64,000 bases of DNA from Flavobacteriales bacterium (GCA_016788205.1 JAEUTA010000025.1:248001-312000), one strand, 5' to 3'. Counted from the stretch's first letter, positions 52,605 through 61,589 are shown. The notes: generated from the letters alone by a model not told the origin. A program made the numbers and translations.

Positions 52605-53708
52605 GTGAATATCCCTGCCCGAACGCCCCGTGTGTTGGTCCTCTACACGGAGTTGGCCCCTTATGTGCTCACCTGTCTGCGCGCGCTGGCACAGCGGGGT
52701 GTGGAGGTGCACGTGGTCCGTTGGCCGGTGAACAGCGAGGCTCCCTTCGCCCTATCGACCGAAGGCTTGCACCTGTATGAGCGGAAAGACCTGGATGATG
52801 CAGCTCTTCAGCGCCTGGCCATTGAACTGAACCCGGATGTGACCTTGTGCAGCGGCTGGATAGACAAGGGCTACCTCGCCGCCTGTCGCAGCCTGCGCAA
52901 GCTGGGCGGCCATACGGTGATGTGCAGCGATACCGCTTGGCAAGGCAAGCCCCGCCAATGGGTGGCCGCACTTGCGGGTAGGCTCATCTTACAGCGTACG
53001 TTCAGCGCGGCATGGGTTACGGGTGAACGACAAGCCTTGTACGCCCGCAAACTGGGTTTCGCCGCAGGCCGGGTCAGCAAGGGGTTCTACGCCGCGGACA
53101 CCGACCATTTCCTGGCGTTGGGAGGGACACTACTGGCTGAACGCCAGAACGCATGGCCGCATGTTTTCCTCTGTGTAGCGCGTTACATCGCGGTCAAGAA
53201 CCATCAGCTCCTTTGTGACGCGTTCGCCGAACTGTGCGAAGAGGGTCATGCCGGGGATTGGCAACTCTGGTTCGCGGGTACCGGGGAGTTGCACGGAGCG
53301 GTGTCCGGTTCAGCTTCCGGGAGCCACCCGCGTATCAAGCACCTGGGATTCGTACAAGGCGAGGCCATGCGCAGTGCCATGCGCTCAGCGGGCGTTTTCG
53401 TACTTCCCAGCGCCTACGAGCCTTGGGGCGTGGTGGTGCAGGAACAGGCGTGCGCGGGGCTCCCGCTCGCGCTAAGCCAGGAGGTACGTGCGGGCGAGCG
53501 TTTCCTGATCGAAGGCCGGAACGGTCTATCGTTCCCCGCGAATGACAAGCAACGGTTGAAAGAAGCATTGTGCAAATTCGTGGCCATGCCCGACGATGTA
53601 CTTGCGGAACAGGGAAGAGCGAGCCGTGCCTTGGGGGCCACATGGAGCCCTTCGGATTGGGCTGGTGTAGTGGTGAACATGATCCAACAGCAGCGTGGCC
53701 AAGCTTGA
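52605..53708 (+). CDS. glycosyltransferase family 4
   Basis: The 367-residue protein from GTG 52605 reads VNIPARTPRVLVLYTELAPYVLTCLRALAQRGVEVHVVRW. No ATG is near; TTG 52593 is the alternative and would fit a leaderless mRNA. Later motifs are CVARYIAVKNHQLLCDAFAEL, LWFAGTGEL, HLGFVQGEAMRSAM, and LPSAYEPWGVVVQEQACAGLPLALS with the E-x7-E pair. It starts the second polysaccharide mini-cluster and overlaps the next gene by 14 bases. Confidence 0.88.
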   Translation: MNIPARTPRVLVLYTELAPYVLTCLRALAQRGVEVHVVRWPVNSEAPFALSTEGLHLYERKDLDDAALQRLAIELNPDVTLCSGWIDKGYLAACRSLRKLGGHTVMCSDTAWQGKPRQWVAALAGRLILQRTFSAAWVTGERQALYARKLGFAAGRVSKGFYAADTDHFLALGGTLLAERQNAWPHVFLCVARYIAVKNHQLLCDAFAELCEEGHAGDWQLWFAGTGELHGAVSGSASGSHPRIKHLGFVQGEAMRSAMRSAGVFVLPSAYEPWGVVVQEQACAGLPLALSQEVRAGERFLIEGRNGLSFPANDKQRLKEALCKFVAMPDDVLAEQGRASRALGATWSPSDWAGVVVNMIQQQRGQA

Positions 53709-54840
53709 TGTACTCGTGTTCGTGGACTGGTACAAGCCAGGCTATCGCGGCGGAGGGCCCGTTCGGAGCATGATCAACATGGTGGATCACCTGGCCCACG
53801 AGGTGCGCTTCCACATCGTTACCGGAGATACGGACTACGCCAGTAGTGCCCCGTACCAAGGTGTGGTGCCGGACCAGTGGACCGAACTACCCAGCGGAGA
53901 ACGTGTTCGCTACGCTTCCCGTTCCGGCCGGAATGCGAACCATTGGAGGTCGGTGCTGCTGGAACGCGAATGGGATGCCGTGTACATCAATGGCATGTTC
54001 TCGCTGTGGTATTCCATCATGCCACTGTGGCTGTCCCGGAGATCCGGAAAGCGACGTATCGTGGTGGCACGGGGCATGTTGTTGCCTGGGCCCATGGGCC
54101 AAGGAGCGTTGAAGAAGCGGCTCTTCCTTGCACTCGCCAAGGCTTTCGGTCTTTACCGGGGCGTGGAATTCCAGGCCACCAGTAGCGACGAGGTGATCAG
54201 CGTGCAGCGGCACATCGGCAGCAGGGCGGTGATACACGAGGTGACCAATTTGCCGCGTAAGATGGGCACCGCCGGCCGGCCGGCTCGGCACAAGGAGAAA
54301 GGCAGCGCCCGGTTGGTGAACGTCGTACGGATCGCTACGGAGAAGAACATCCATCTCATCATACAGAGTCTGATGGAGGTGAAAGGTGAGGTGGTGTTCG
54401 ACCTGTACGGGCCGGTGTACCACGAAGCGTATTGGGAACAGTGCGAACTCGCCATCGCCCAACTTCCAGCGAACATCAAGTTCAACTACCACGGTCCGGT
54501 CGCTTCGGAGCAGGTGCCACAGGTGCTCTCGGGCGAATACCACGCACTGTTCATGCCGAACGAGGGCGATAACTTCGGCCACACCATGGTAGAGGCGATG
54601 TGCGCTGGACTGCCGCTGTTGATCAGCGACCGGTCGCCCTGGCGTGGTTTGGTGCAACGCCAGGCCGGCTGGGATATCCCGTTGAATGGAACAGCGGGAT
54701 TCACCGCTGCCGTGCAGGAGCTGGTGGACATGGACCAAAACCGGTTCGATGCATTGAGCGCTGGCGCGTATGCGATGGGCATGGCACAGGTGAATAGCCC
54801 CGATACCGTTGCGAACACGTTGAAGATGCTTGGCCGATGA
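53695..54840 (+). CDS. glycosyltransferase family 4
   Basis: The 381-residue protein (GTG start) has VLVFVDWYKPGYRGGGPVRSMINMVDHLA, the GGG acceptor-side loop of many GT4 enzymes, then RLVNVVRIATEKNIHLIIQSLMEV, IKFNYHGPVASEQVPQVLSGEYHALFMPNEGDNFGHTMVEAMCAGLPLLISDRSPWRGL. E-x7-E is present in a modified form (ending TMVE). Overlaps the acetyltransferase gene by four bases. Confidence 0.9.
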   Translation: MAKLDVLVFVDWYKPGYRGGGPVRSMINMVDHLAHEVRFHIVTGDTDYASSAPYQGVVPDQWTELPSGERVRYASRSGRNANHWRSVLLEREWDAVYINGMFSLWYSIMPLWLSRRSGKRRIVVARGMLLPGPMGQGALKKRLFLALAKAFGLYRGVEFQATSSDEVISVQRHIGSRAVIHEVTNLPRKMGTAGRPARHKEKGSARLVNVVRIATEKNIHLIIQSLMEVKGEVVFDLYGPVYHEAYWEQCELAIAQLPANIKFNYHGPVASEQVPQVLSGEYHALFMPNEGDNFGHTMVEAMCAGLPLLISDRSPWRGLVQRQAGWDIPLNGTAGFTAAVQELVDMDQNRFDALSAGAYAMGMAQVNSPDTVANTLKMLGR

Positions 54841-55409
54841 GCGCTACCAGACCACACGTGGACCTCAGTCGGTTCAACAATTCGACCTCCTTCCACCCGG
54901 GTGCGGGTCTTGTGAAGCGCACGGCCTGGTTCTTCGTGAACGCATTGGTCTTCCAGAACCCCGCTTTCCCTTTCCGTTCGCCGAAACCCTGGCTGCTGCG
55001 CCTTTTCGGAGCGCGCGTTGGGAAGGGGGTGGTCATACACCCCTCCGTCAATATCAAATTCCCCTGGCGGCTCACCATCGGTGACCACAGTTGGATCGGT
55101 CAGCGCACGTGGTTGGACAATCTGGACCAGCTCACGATAGGCAACAACGTGGTGATCAGTCAGGGCGCCATGATCATCCAGGGCAGTCACGACTACAAGA
55201 AGGTGGACTATCCCACATATACCCGGCCGGTCGTTCTGGAAGATGGCAGTTGGGTAGGGGCGGGAGCGATCGTCACCTTGGGTGTCACGTTACGGTCCCA
55301 TGCCGTACTTGCTGCCGGTAGCGTGGCCACCAAAGACCTAGAAGCGTACACCGTCTACCAAGGTGTACCGGCCACTCCCGTTCGCGAACGCATCATCGAA
55401 TCGGCGTGA
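54837..55409 (+). CDS. WcaF-like hexapeptide-repeat acetyltransferase
   Basis: The 190-residue protein has the WcaF start VDLSRFNNSTSFHPGAGLVKRTAWFFVNALVFQNPAFPF and a left-handed beta-helix of hexapeptide repeats from about residue 70 (IHPSVNIKFPWRLTIGDHSWIGQ, ITIGNNVVISQGA, GSHDYKKVDY, GAGAIVTLGVTLRSHAVLAAGSVATKD). The His of GSHDY is the catalytic base. It O-acetylates a sugar of the glycan with acetyl-CoA. Sits between GT4 and GT2 genes with four-base overlaps. Confidence 0.92.
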   Translation: MSATRPHVDLSRFNNSTSFHPGAGLVKRTAWFFVNALVFQNPAFPFRSPKPWLLRLFGARVGKGVVIHPSVNIKFPWRLTIGDHSWIGQRTWLDNLDQLTIGNNVVISQGAMIIQGSHDYKKVDYPTYTRPVVLEDGSWVGAGAIVTLGVTLRSHAVLAAGSVATKDLEAYTVYQGVPATPVRERIIESA

Positions 55410-56152
55410 AGTTCAGCTTGATCACCGTTTGTCGCAACGCTGCGCCGGTCATCGCCGGTACGTTGGAGAGCGTGCTTCACCAGACGCATGCCGACATCGA
55501 GGTCATCGTCATTGACGGTGCCAGTACCGATGGCACGGTGGAGATCGTACGAGGCTTCGCCGATCGCATCCGGCATTTCGTGAGCGAGCCTGACAAAGGC
55601 ATTTACGACGCCATGAACAAAGGCCTCCGTGCAGCTACAGGGGATATCATCGGTTTCGTCAACGCCGGTGATCTGCTCATGACGCCGCAGGTGATCGCGC
55701 AACTCGACGAAGCCTTTCAACGCACCGGCGCGGAGGCCGTGTATGGCGACATCATCATGGTGGATGCCGTGGACCTGGAAAAGGTGAAGCGTACGTGGCT
55801 CAGTGGGCCGTACGATCGTTCGAACTTCCGCAAGGGATGGATGCCACCGCATGTGGCCACCTTCATCAAACGTTCCGTCTACGACAGGTTCGGTCACTTT
55901 CGAGATGACCTTCGCATTGCAGCGGACTACGAGATATTGCACCGGTTCCTGTACAAGGAACATGTCTCAGCGGCGCATATCCCCTTACTGCTCGTGCGCT
56001 TCCGTCTGGGAGGGATGAGCAATGGCAGCATACGCCACATCCTGGAGGCGAACAAGGAGGTTCGGCGGTCGTGGATACTCAACGGATCGCGACCGCCCAA
56101 ACTGCTCGTCACAAGAAAGCTATTGAGCAAAGTGCTTCAGTTCCTGCACTGA
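55406..56152 (+). CDS. glycosyltransferase family 2
   Basis: The 248-residue GT-A enzyme (GTG, GTGA overlap) has FSLITVCRNAAPVIAGTLES, VIVIDGASTDGTVEIV, EPDKGIYDAMNKGLRAATGDIIGFVNAGDLL and PPHVATFIKRSVYDRFGHFRDDLRIAADYEILHRFL. It belongs to the same subgroup as the GT2 at 18005-18736, suggesting the two glycan clusters share history or make related structures. Last gene of the mini-cluster. Confidence 0.92.
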   Translation: MKFSLITVCRNAAPVIAGTLESVLHQTHADIEVIVIDGASTDGTVEIVRGFADRIRHFVSEPDKGIYDAMNKGLRAATGDIIGFVNAGDLLMTPQVIAQLDEAFQRTGAEAVYGDIIMVDAVDLEKVKRTWLSGPYDRSNFRKGWMPPHVATFIKRSVYDRFGHFRDDLRIAADYEILHRFLYKEHVSAAHIPLLLVRFRLGGMSNGSIRHILEANKEVRRSWILNGSRPPKLLVTRKLLSKVLQFLH

Positions 56153-56294
56153 TCGCCGGTTCCTTTTCGTTGTCGATCACGGCGGTACGCCCATCACCAC
56201 GAATTCGAGGTTCGGCTAATCCAACACGGAACGTACACCACCCGATATCGACCTTTCGTCATCCTTACGGTGAAGAACGAACAGCGAAGAAGCG

Positions 56295-57305
56295 ATGCTT
56301 AGGACCAAAGTACCTGCCTACGTACCACTCATCAGTTTGCTCCTGGGCTCTGGAGCCATGTTGGCGTTGGGGTTCGTTGGTAAAGAGAAGGAACAACCCA
56401 CCACCACACATTCTGCGCGTGTGTGCGATGTCACCTACCAGCGCGTGCGGGGTTACAATAGCATCAAGCCATTGCTATCCACCGAGCACGAATGTGAATC
56501 GGAGCGCTATGCCGGGCTGAAGCATGCGATAGGCTCTTATCTGGAACAGGAGAAGAACAGTGGAACGATCAGTGAGGCCGGTTTCTACCTGCGTGATTTC
56601 CGGAAAGCGGAGTGGACGATGTACAACGGTGATGTGCAATTCGAACCGGGCTCGCTCATGAAGGTCCCTTTTCTCATGACCTACCTCCGCATGGCCGAGA
56701 AGGACCCCACGGTCATGGCGAGGAGCTACCGGATGCCAGCCGGTACGCCGGAACCCAAGGCCGTGCACTTCCCGCCTACGTCGAGCATGGAGCCGGATAA
56801 GCCCTATTCCGTGGCCGAGCTTTTGAAGCTCGCGATCATCCACTCCGACAACCAAGCGGTGAACGTGCTCCTGAAGAACATCGACATTACGATGCTGCAC
56901 CGGACGTTCACCGAGCTGGGCCTACCGGACATGAAGGGGAGTGATACCCGATACCCGTTGAGCCCGAAGGCGTTCTCCGTGTTCATGAAAGCCATTTACA
57001 ATGGCACGTACTTGAGCTTGGACGATTCAGAACTCGCCGTGTCGCTGCTCATGGCTTCCGAATTCGGCCAAGGATTGAAAGCGGGTTTGCCCCCCGGCAC
57101 CCGCATAGCGCACAAGTTCGGGGAGTCCTTCGGCGGGCAGGACTGGCAATTGCACGAGACCGCGTTGATCTACATCGGGGCCGATCCCTATTTGATAACG
57201 GTGATGACGCAGGGGCCACGCATGGAAGCACTGCCCGCGGTGTTGGCGAACGTCTCCAAGCTGGCCTATGACGAGATGGTGCGACTGAACGGTGCCGTGC
57301 AATAG
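56295..57305 (+). CDS. serine hydrolase with class A beta-lactamase fold
   Basis: The 336-residue protein has an N-terminal membrane or signal segment (about 8-27) and beta-lactamase-fold motifs: S120-x-x-K123 in EPGSLMKVPFLMTY, S184-D185-N186 in IIHSDNQAVN, and K274-F275-G276 (HKFGES) where class A enzymes have KTG. The omega-loop Glu is not evident. It is probably periplasmic or membrane-anchored. Loss of the KTG hydroxyl residue makes antibiotic hydrolysis uncertain; a peptidase or other hydrolase role is likely. Divergent in position from the AraC gene; no operon partner. Confidence 0.85.
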   Translation: MLRTKVPAYVPLISLLLGSGAMLALGFVGKEKEQPTTTHSARVCDVTYQRVRGYNSIKPLLSTEHECESERYAGLKHAIGSYLEQEKNSGTISEAGFYLRDFRKAEWTMYNGDVQFEPGSLMKVPFLMTYLRMAEKDPTVMARSYRMPAGTPEPKAVHFPPTSSMEPDKPYSVAELLKLAIIHSDNQAVNVLLKNIDITMLHRTFTELGLPDMKGSDTRYPLSPKAFSVFMKAIYNGTYLSLDDSELAVSLLMASEFGQGLKAGLPPGTRIAHKFGESFGGQDWQLHETALIYIGADPYLITVMTQGPRMEALPAVLANVSKLAYDEMVRLNGAVQ

Positions 57306-57413
57306 GCCGTGCGTCCACAACGGAGGATCCTCGGATAGACGGTTTTTCGGGGGCCTGCCGTATATCACGCTCTTCGCGTTCACGGCTTTCAGAGGTTCGT
57401 TCTGCGTGACCGT

Positions 57414-58277
57414 TCAGCGCCCGTACTTCTCCCGGATGCTGGAGCGGTATTCCAGTGGTGTCTGCCCCGTTGCCTTCTTGAACATGCGGTTGAAGTAAGC
57501 GGGGTCGTCCATGCTCAAGGCATGGCTCACCTCCTTCACGGTAAGATCGGCGTGGAGCAGCAGCCGTTTCGCTTCCAATAGAACGCGCTCGTGGATCACG
57601 TCGCTGGCGTTACGACCGAGGCGTTTCTTCACCAATTCGTTCAAATGCCCCGGACTTATGGCCATCTGATCTGCGTAGCCCGCAACCGAGCGGTGTTCCT
57701 TGAAGTCCCTTTCCACAAGCTCCGAGAAACGTTTCACAGGATCATTGATGTCGATCCGTTGGTTCGCAGCCCCGCGTGCACTGCGGGCCCAATGGGCGCA
57801 TTTGAGCAGCAGAATGCCCAAATAGCCCTCCACCACATCGGCCACCGGGCCATCCATGCGTGCGAGTTCAAGCTCCATGGAACGAATGAGGCCCTGCGCT
57901 TCGATAAGCTGTACGCTATCGATCCGGAAGGTCGCAGGGTTATCCGCGTGCGCGAACAGTTCTGACATCGCCGCACGACCACTGCCGAGTTGGGCATCTG
58001 CGGCGAACATCACCACCAGACCTTCCATATCCGCCGATCGGTCAAGCCCATGCACCTGGCCTGGTGCGACCAAGTGGACACTGGGGCTCACCACCTCGTG
58101 TTGCTGGAGGTCGATCATATGCAGCCCCGTGCCCTGGGCGAAAAAGAACAGTTCGTGGAAATCATGGCGATGCACACCGCTCCGCACCACCTGCCCGCCC
58201 GGGCGGATATGCTCCACCCGCGTAGGGATGCGCGACCGCACCGGCAAGTGGTGCACCGGAATGATCGGAGCCTCCAT
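57414..58277 (-). CDS. AraC family transcriptional regulator
   Basis: The 287-residue protein has an N-terminal cupin sensor domain (GGQVVRSGVHRHDFHELFFFAQGTGLHMIDLQQHEVVSPSVHLVAPGQVHGLDR) and a C-terminal double HTH: AGYADQMAISPGHLNELVKKRLGRNASDVIHERVLLEAKRLLLHADLTVKEVSHALSMDDPAYFNRMFKKATGQTPLEYR. The ligand is unknown. It lies 9 nt after the T9SS cargo gene on the same strand, so it may be transcribed with it. Confidence 0.95.
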   Translation of the reverse strand: MEAPIIPVHHLPVRSRIPTRVEHIRPGGQVVRSGVHRHDFHELFFFAQGTGLHMIDLQQHEVVSPSVHLVAPGQVHGLDRSADMEGLVVMFAADAQLGSGRAAMSELFAHADNPATFRIDSVQLIEAQGLIRSMELELARMDGPVADVVEGYLGILLLKCAHWARSARGAANQRIDINDPVKRFSELVERDFKEHRSVAGYADQMAISPGHLNELVKKRLGRNASDVIHERVLLEAKRLLLHADLTVKEVSHALSMDDPAYFNRMFKKATGQTPLEYRSSIREKYGR

Positions 58278-58286
58278 GCCGGTGGC

Positions 58287-59300
58287 TCAGCGCACGACTT
58301 GCAACACCTGCGGCACGCGGCCATCGGTGCGCAACCAGTAGCGCCCCTGCTCCAGGGAGGAAATGTCCACCCGCTGGAACGTGCCGGACCCCTTGCTGCC
58401 GCGAAGCACGACGCGCCCCAGACCATCGACCAGTTCCCAGGAAGTGCTCGTGGCCTGTGCTGGCCACTGGATGTTCACCGCATCACGCGCTGGTACCGGA
58501 AAAAGGCGCACCGTGCCTGCGGCGCCGTTCTCCGTAACACTGGTAGCCACGTACGGCAGTGACGTCATACTGCACGTTCCTTCGTAGCTCACATCCACCG
58601 TGTAGCTGCCTTCGCTGGCGGCGGTGATGCACGCCGTTCCACCGGCCAGGGGGCTGCCGTTCAGGTACCACTGGTACGAGTCACCTTGTGGCGAAGCACA
58701 AAGCTCATCTCCATCCACGATGATCTCCGGTTGCACGGTCTGTTCGAAGACGAGATTCACATCCAGTCCCAAGGGTTGGATGTAGTTGGGGCACGTCTGC
58801 GGTGCGCCTGTAGCGCTGTACGCCCCGCTCGTCATGACCATCAGGGTATCGTTGGTGGCGTTCGGTATGTCAACACCGCCATCCGTCCACTGCACGTTCT
58901 CGCTGTAACTGAAGATCAGCAGCACGGTATCTCCGGAGCAGTGGTGGGGCACACCGTTACCATCCACGAACAGGGGTTCAGCGCCGGCGTGCGCCACGAA
59001 CGGCAGCAGGAATACCCAACCATCCACGATCACCGGAGCCGACATCTCGGTGCAACCGTCCAGCGTGGCCTCCACGGTCACTTCAGCATACGATTGTGCG
59101 ATGAAGTTCTGGGCCGTTGCCTCCTCGACCTCGGTTCCATCCACGTACCATTGGTAGCTGTCATACGCTTCGGTGCTCAGCTGCACGGTCTCCCCTGGAC
59201 AGAGGATGATGCCGTCCGGCGTGATCGTGGGTGTGAAGGGGCATTGCGCGATGGCCAACGTGGAAAGGCAGGGCAGCAGCAGGGAGGAAAGTCGTTTCAT
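58287..59300 (-). CDS. secreted T9SS-sorted protein with Ig-like modules (paralogue of 46626-47666)
   Basis: The 337-residue product starts MKRLSSLLLPCLSTLAIAQCPF (signal peptide) and then CPFTPTITPDGIILCPGETVQLSTEAYDSYQWYVDG, matching its paralogue nearly motif for motif, including the module DGDELCASPQGDSYQWYLNGSPLAGG. The C-terminus (VRLFPVPARDAVNIQWP, ELVDGLGRVVLRG, LEQGRYWLRTDG) is a T9SS type A sorting domain. An upstream in-frame ATG at 59495 is not supported. Co-directional with the AraC gene. Confidence 0.87.
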   Translation of the reverse strand: MKRLSSLLLPCLSTLAIAQCPFTPTITPDGIILCPGETVQLSTEAYDSYQWYVDGTEVEEATAQNFIAQSYAEVTVEATLDGCTEMSAPVIVDGWVFLLPFVAHAGAEPLFVDGNGVPHHCSGDTVLLIFSYSENVQWTDGGVDIPNATNDTLMVMTSGAYSATGAPQTCPNYIQPLGLDVNLVFEQTVQPEIIVDGDELCASPQGDSYQWYLNGSPLAGGTACITAASEGSYTVDVSYEGTCSMTSLPYVATSVTENGAAGTVRLFPVPARDAVNIQWPAQATSTSWELVDGLGRVVLRGSKGSGTFQRVDISSLEQGRYWLRTDGRVPQVLQVVR

Positions 59301-59519
59301 GTGGGATGGGTAACGGGTGAAGACGTCAGGATCGGCAGGAACGATGCCTGAACGTGCGTGCGTTGCGCGGTGAAGCCGGAATGTGCATCCAACTGGGAGG
59401 TGGGACATCTCCACCGGATCCGCCCGTGTCGGTTCGTCCTGTGGACCGCCGGTACCCGACCGCCTGCTGCGGAGCAGCCTTTGGAACATGGCCATGGCAT
59501 GGTCGTGTCGGCCAGTGGC

Positions 59520-60203
59520 CTAAGCACCATTCGCATCCGCGATCAGCACCTCGCTCATGTGGTCGAAGAACGGGCGTATCCCCTTGAAGACAGCGTTCAT
59601 CTCATCGGCGAAGTGCGGAGAAAGCACTTGTGCATCGGTGAACGGATGTCTGAACAGGAATTGTGTATGGCACAGGAGATCGATGGCCGGGTGATCCTTC
59701 GGGAACCCGCGCGGTGCGGTGCGCAACCGGGCCCCTGACAAGGGACCGAAGTTCCGCGTCAGGCTCTTGTGGCGCAGCAGCTTGGACCACTGCTCCGGAT
59801 CGTAGGCGATGTCCTGCCGGATCAGTTTCAGGTCCTCGGCCACAGGCCCCGTGAACCCACAGGTGATGTGCGAGCGATCGCCCGGCTGTACGTGGAAGAA
59901 ATACCCGCCGCGCAGCTGGGGTTTCACGCGTGCGAAGTAGCCTGCGAAGCGAGGCGCGTAAGGCGGACGGTCCTTGTGGAAGCGCTGATCGTTGTAGATG
60001 CGCAGCAACGTCCTTTTCCCTGAGGTGGTGGCGATCCTATCATGCCGCAGCATCCGTTCAAGCAAGGCATCCGCAAAGGCTTCCATATCGGACTTCGCCA
60101 CCAGGTATCGCTCTTTGTTCGCCTCGAACCAAGGTCGCTCATTGTGTCGCTCCAGATCGGCCAGGAAGGCCAGGGTGGAGGAGGCTATGCGCGGAACGGA
60201 CAT
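59520..60203 (-). CDS. DUF2461 family protein
   Basis: The 227-residue protein (start MSVPRIASSTLAFLADLERHNERPWFEANKERY) matches DUF2461: KRTLLRIYNDQRFHKDRPPYAPRFAGYFARVKPQLRGGYFFHVQPGDRSHITCGF, and LSPHFADEMNAVFKGIRPFFDHM at the end. Family function unknown. An ATG at 60212 is an alternative start and is preceded by GATCTTCG with a 4-nt gap. The gene is divergent from the AraC-type gene at 60265. Confidence 0.92.
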   Translation of the reverse strand: MSVPRIASSTLAFLADLERHNERPWFEANKERYLVAKSDMEAFADALLERMLRHDRIATTSGKRTLLRIYNDQRFHKDRPPYAPRFAGYFARVKPQLRGGYFFHVQPGDRSHITCGFTGPVAEDLKLIRQDIAYDPEQWSKLLRHKSLTRNFGPLSGARLRTAPRGFPKDHPAIDLLCHTQFLFRHPFTDAQVLSPHFADEMNAVFKGIRPFFDHMSEVLIADANGA

Positions 60204-60264
60204 CACAGGCATGCCGCGAAGATCGCTCGTTCGGCACCGACCATCGAAGAGGCTACCTTGCACC

Positions 60265-60822
60265 GTGCCCAGCAGGATCCACATCCGTAACATGGTATGC
60301 GACCGTTGCATCGCAGCGGTACGCGGCCTTCTGGATCGGCAGGGTGTGGCGTTCCATGATGTGCTGATGGGAGAGGTCGACCTTGTGGATCCACTGGAAA
60401 AGGATCAGCGCGTTGCACTGGCCGATCACCTGTCCGCCTTGGGTTTCGAACTGATCGATGACAAGCGCTCACGCATCATCGAGAAGGCCAAGACCTTGAT
60501 CCGGCAGGCCGTGCGCAAGCCGGGGAGGGAACGCCTTTCCGTGCACCTTGCCAAGGAGCTGGGCATGGAATACTCCGGGTTGAGCGAGTTGTTCAGCACG
60601 GTCGAAGGCATCACCCTGGAACGCTACCACATCCTCCAGCGGTTGGAGCGTGCCAAAGAGCTGCTCGTTTACGATGAGCTAAGCCTGAGCCAGATCGCCG
60701 ATGAACTCGGGTACAGCAGTGTGCATCATCTCAGCGCGCAGTTCACCAAATTCACCGGTTCCACACCTTCCCACTTCAAACGTATCGGTGCTGCACGCCG
60801 GACGCCGTTGGACAAGGTGTGA
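60265..60822 (+). CDS. small AraC-family regulator with N-terminal CxxC (HMA-like) segment
   Basis: From GTG 60265 the 185-residue protein begins VPSRIHIRNMVCDRCIAAVRGLLDRQG, a heavy-metal-associated-like beta-strand/CxxC (C12, C15)/helix start, then an alpha linker and a C-terminal AraC DNA-binding domain (LSVHLAKELGMEYSGLSELFSTVEGITLERYHILQRLERAKELLVYDELSLSQIADELGYSSVHHLSAQFTKFTGSTPSHFKRI). An ATG at 60292 would cut the first strand. The CxxC makes it a candidate metal or thiol sensor. It is 72 nt upstream of an HMA-DUF4396 gene. Confidence 0.82.
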   Translation: MPSRIHIRNMVCDRCIAAVRGLLDRQGVAFHDVLMGEVDLVDPLEKDQRVALADHLSALGFELIDDKRSRIIEKAKTLIRQAVRKPGRERLSVHLAKELGMEYSGLSELFSTVEGITLERYHILQRLERAKELLVYDELSLSQIADELGYSSVHHLSAQFTKFTGSTPSHFKRIGAARRTPLDKV

Positions 60823-60894
60823 TGTACAAGGTTCCCATCAGGATGTAAAGCGTCCGCTTGCTAGTCCATCGACCTTTGTGGCGCACTACGTCCC

Positions 60895-61563
60895 ATGAAG
60901 ACCATTCGACTCGCCACCGATCTGCACTGCGGCAATTGCGTCGCCAAACTGAAGCCCGTTCTGGACGGTGACCGTAGGGTGCACCAGTGGTCGGTGGACC
61001 TGCAGCAGCCGGGGCATCCGGTAACGGTCAGTGGTGAGCTCTCGGCGAAGGACATCGAGCACCACCTGAACAGCGTTGGTTATCACGTGGTGCGTGAAGC
61101 CGGTGGCGCCACCACGGGCAATGGCTTCTGGTCCGAGCGCCCGCTCTGGAGCCGTGCTGCGTTCAATACGTTGAGTTGCCTGCTCGGCTGTTCCATCGGC
61201 GACTTCGGCATGATCATCTACCTGCAGGCGTTCCACCCCGGCACTTCCATGGCGGTGCAAATGGTACTTGCCATCCTTGCGGGACTGGCGACTTCCGTGG
61301 CGTTGGAAACGGTGCTCATGCGCAAGCGCGAACGGTTGACGTGGGGACTTGCCTTGCGCATGGCCCTGTCGATGTCGTTCGTCAGCATGGTATCCATGGA
61401 GGTGGCGATGAACCTCACCGACTTCATGATCACCGGTGGGCGCCTCGCACTTGCAGACCCGCGGTATTGGCTGGCCTTCGTCCCATCGGCACTGGCGGGT
61501 TTCCTTGTGCCGCTGCCGTACAACTACTACCAGCTGAAGAAGCACGGGAAGGCGTGCCACTGA
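60895..61563 (+). CDS. HMA domain fused to DUF4396 membrane protein
   Basis: The 222-residue protein has an N-terminal heavy-metal-associated domain (1-70) with TDLHCGNCVAKLKPVL, C12xxC15, and then four membrane helices with the DUF4396 core (AAFNTLSCLLGCSIGDFGMIIYLQ, SMEVAMNLTDFMITGGRLALADPRYWLAFVPSALAGFLVPLPYNYYQL). Related DUF4396 proteins often sit near metal resistance genes. It probably binds copper or a similar thiophilic metal at the inner membrane, either for transport or as a sensor; transport is not proven. The upstream AraC protein carries the same CxxC arrangement. Confidence 0.85.
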   Translation: MKTIRLATDLHCGNCVAKLKPVLDGDRRVHQWSVDLQQPGHPVTVSGELSAKDIEHHLNSVGYHVVREAGGATTGNGFWSERPLWSRAAFNTLSCLLGCSIGDFGMIIYLQAFHPGTSMAVQMVLAILAGLATSVALETVLMRKRERLTWGLALRMALSMSFVSMVSMEVAMNLTDFMITGGRLALADPRYWLAFVPSALAGFLVPLPYNYYQLKKHGKACH

Positions 61564-61589
61564 GGAACCCTGCGCACGTAGCTCGCCTA

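Noticed and set aside
56295..57305. Assignment as an antibiotic-resistance beta-lactamase
   Set aside because: KTG is replaced by KFG and no omega-loop Glu is seen, so only the fold is supported.
59483..59505. Short ATGGCC repeat tract near the T9SS gene (CCATGGCCATGGCATGG)
   Set aside because: It is only about 17 bases long and lies in an intergenic region with no other repeat copies; likely chance.
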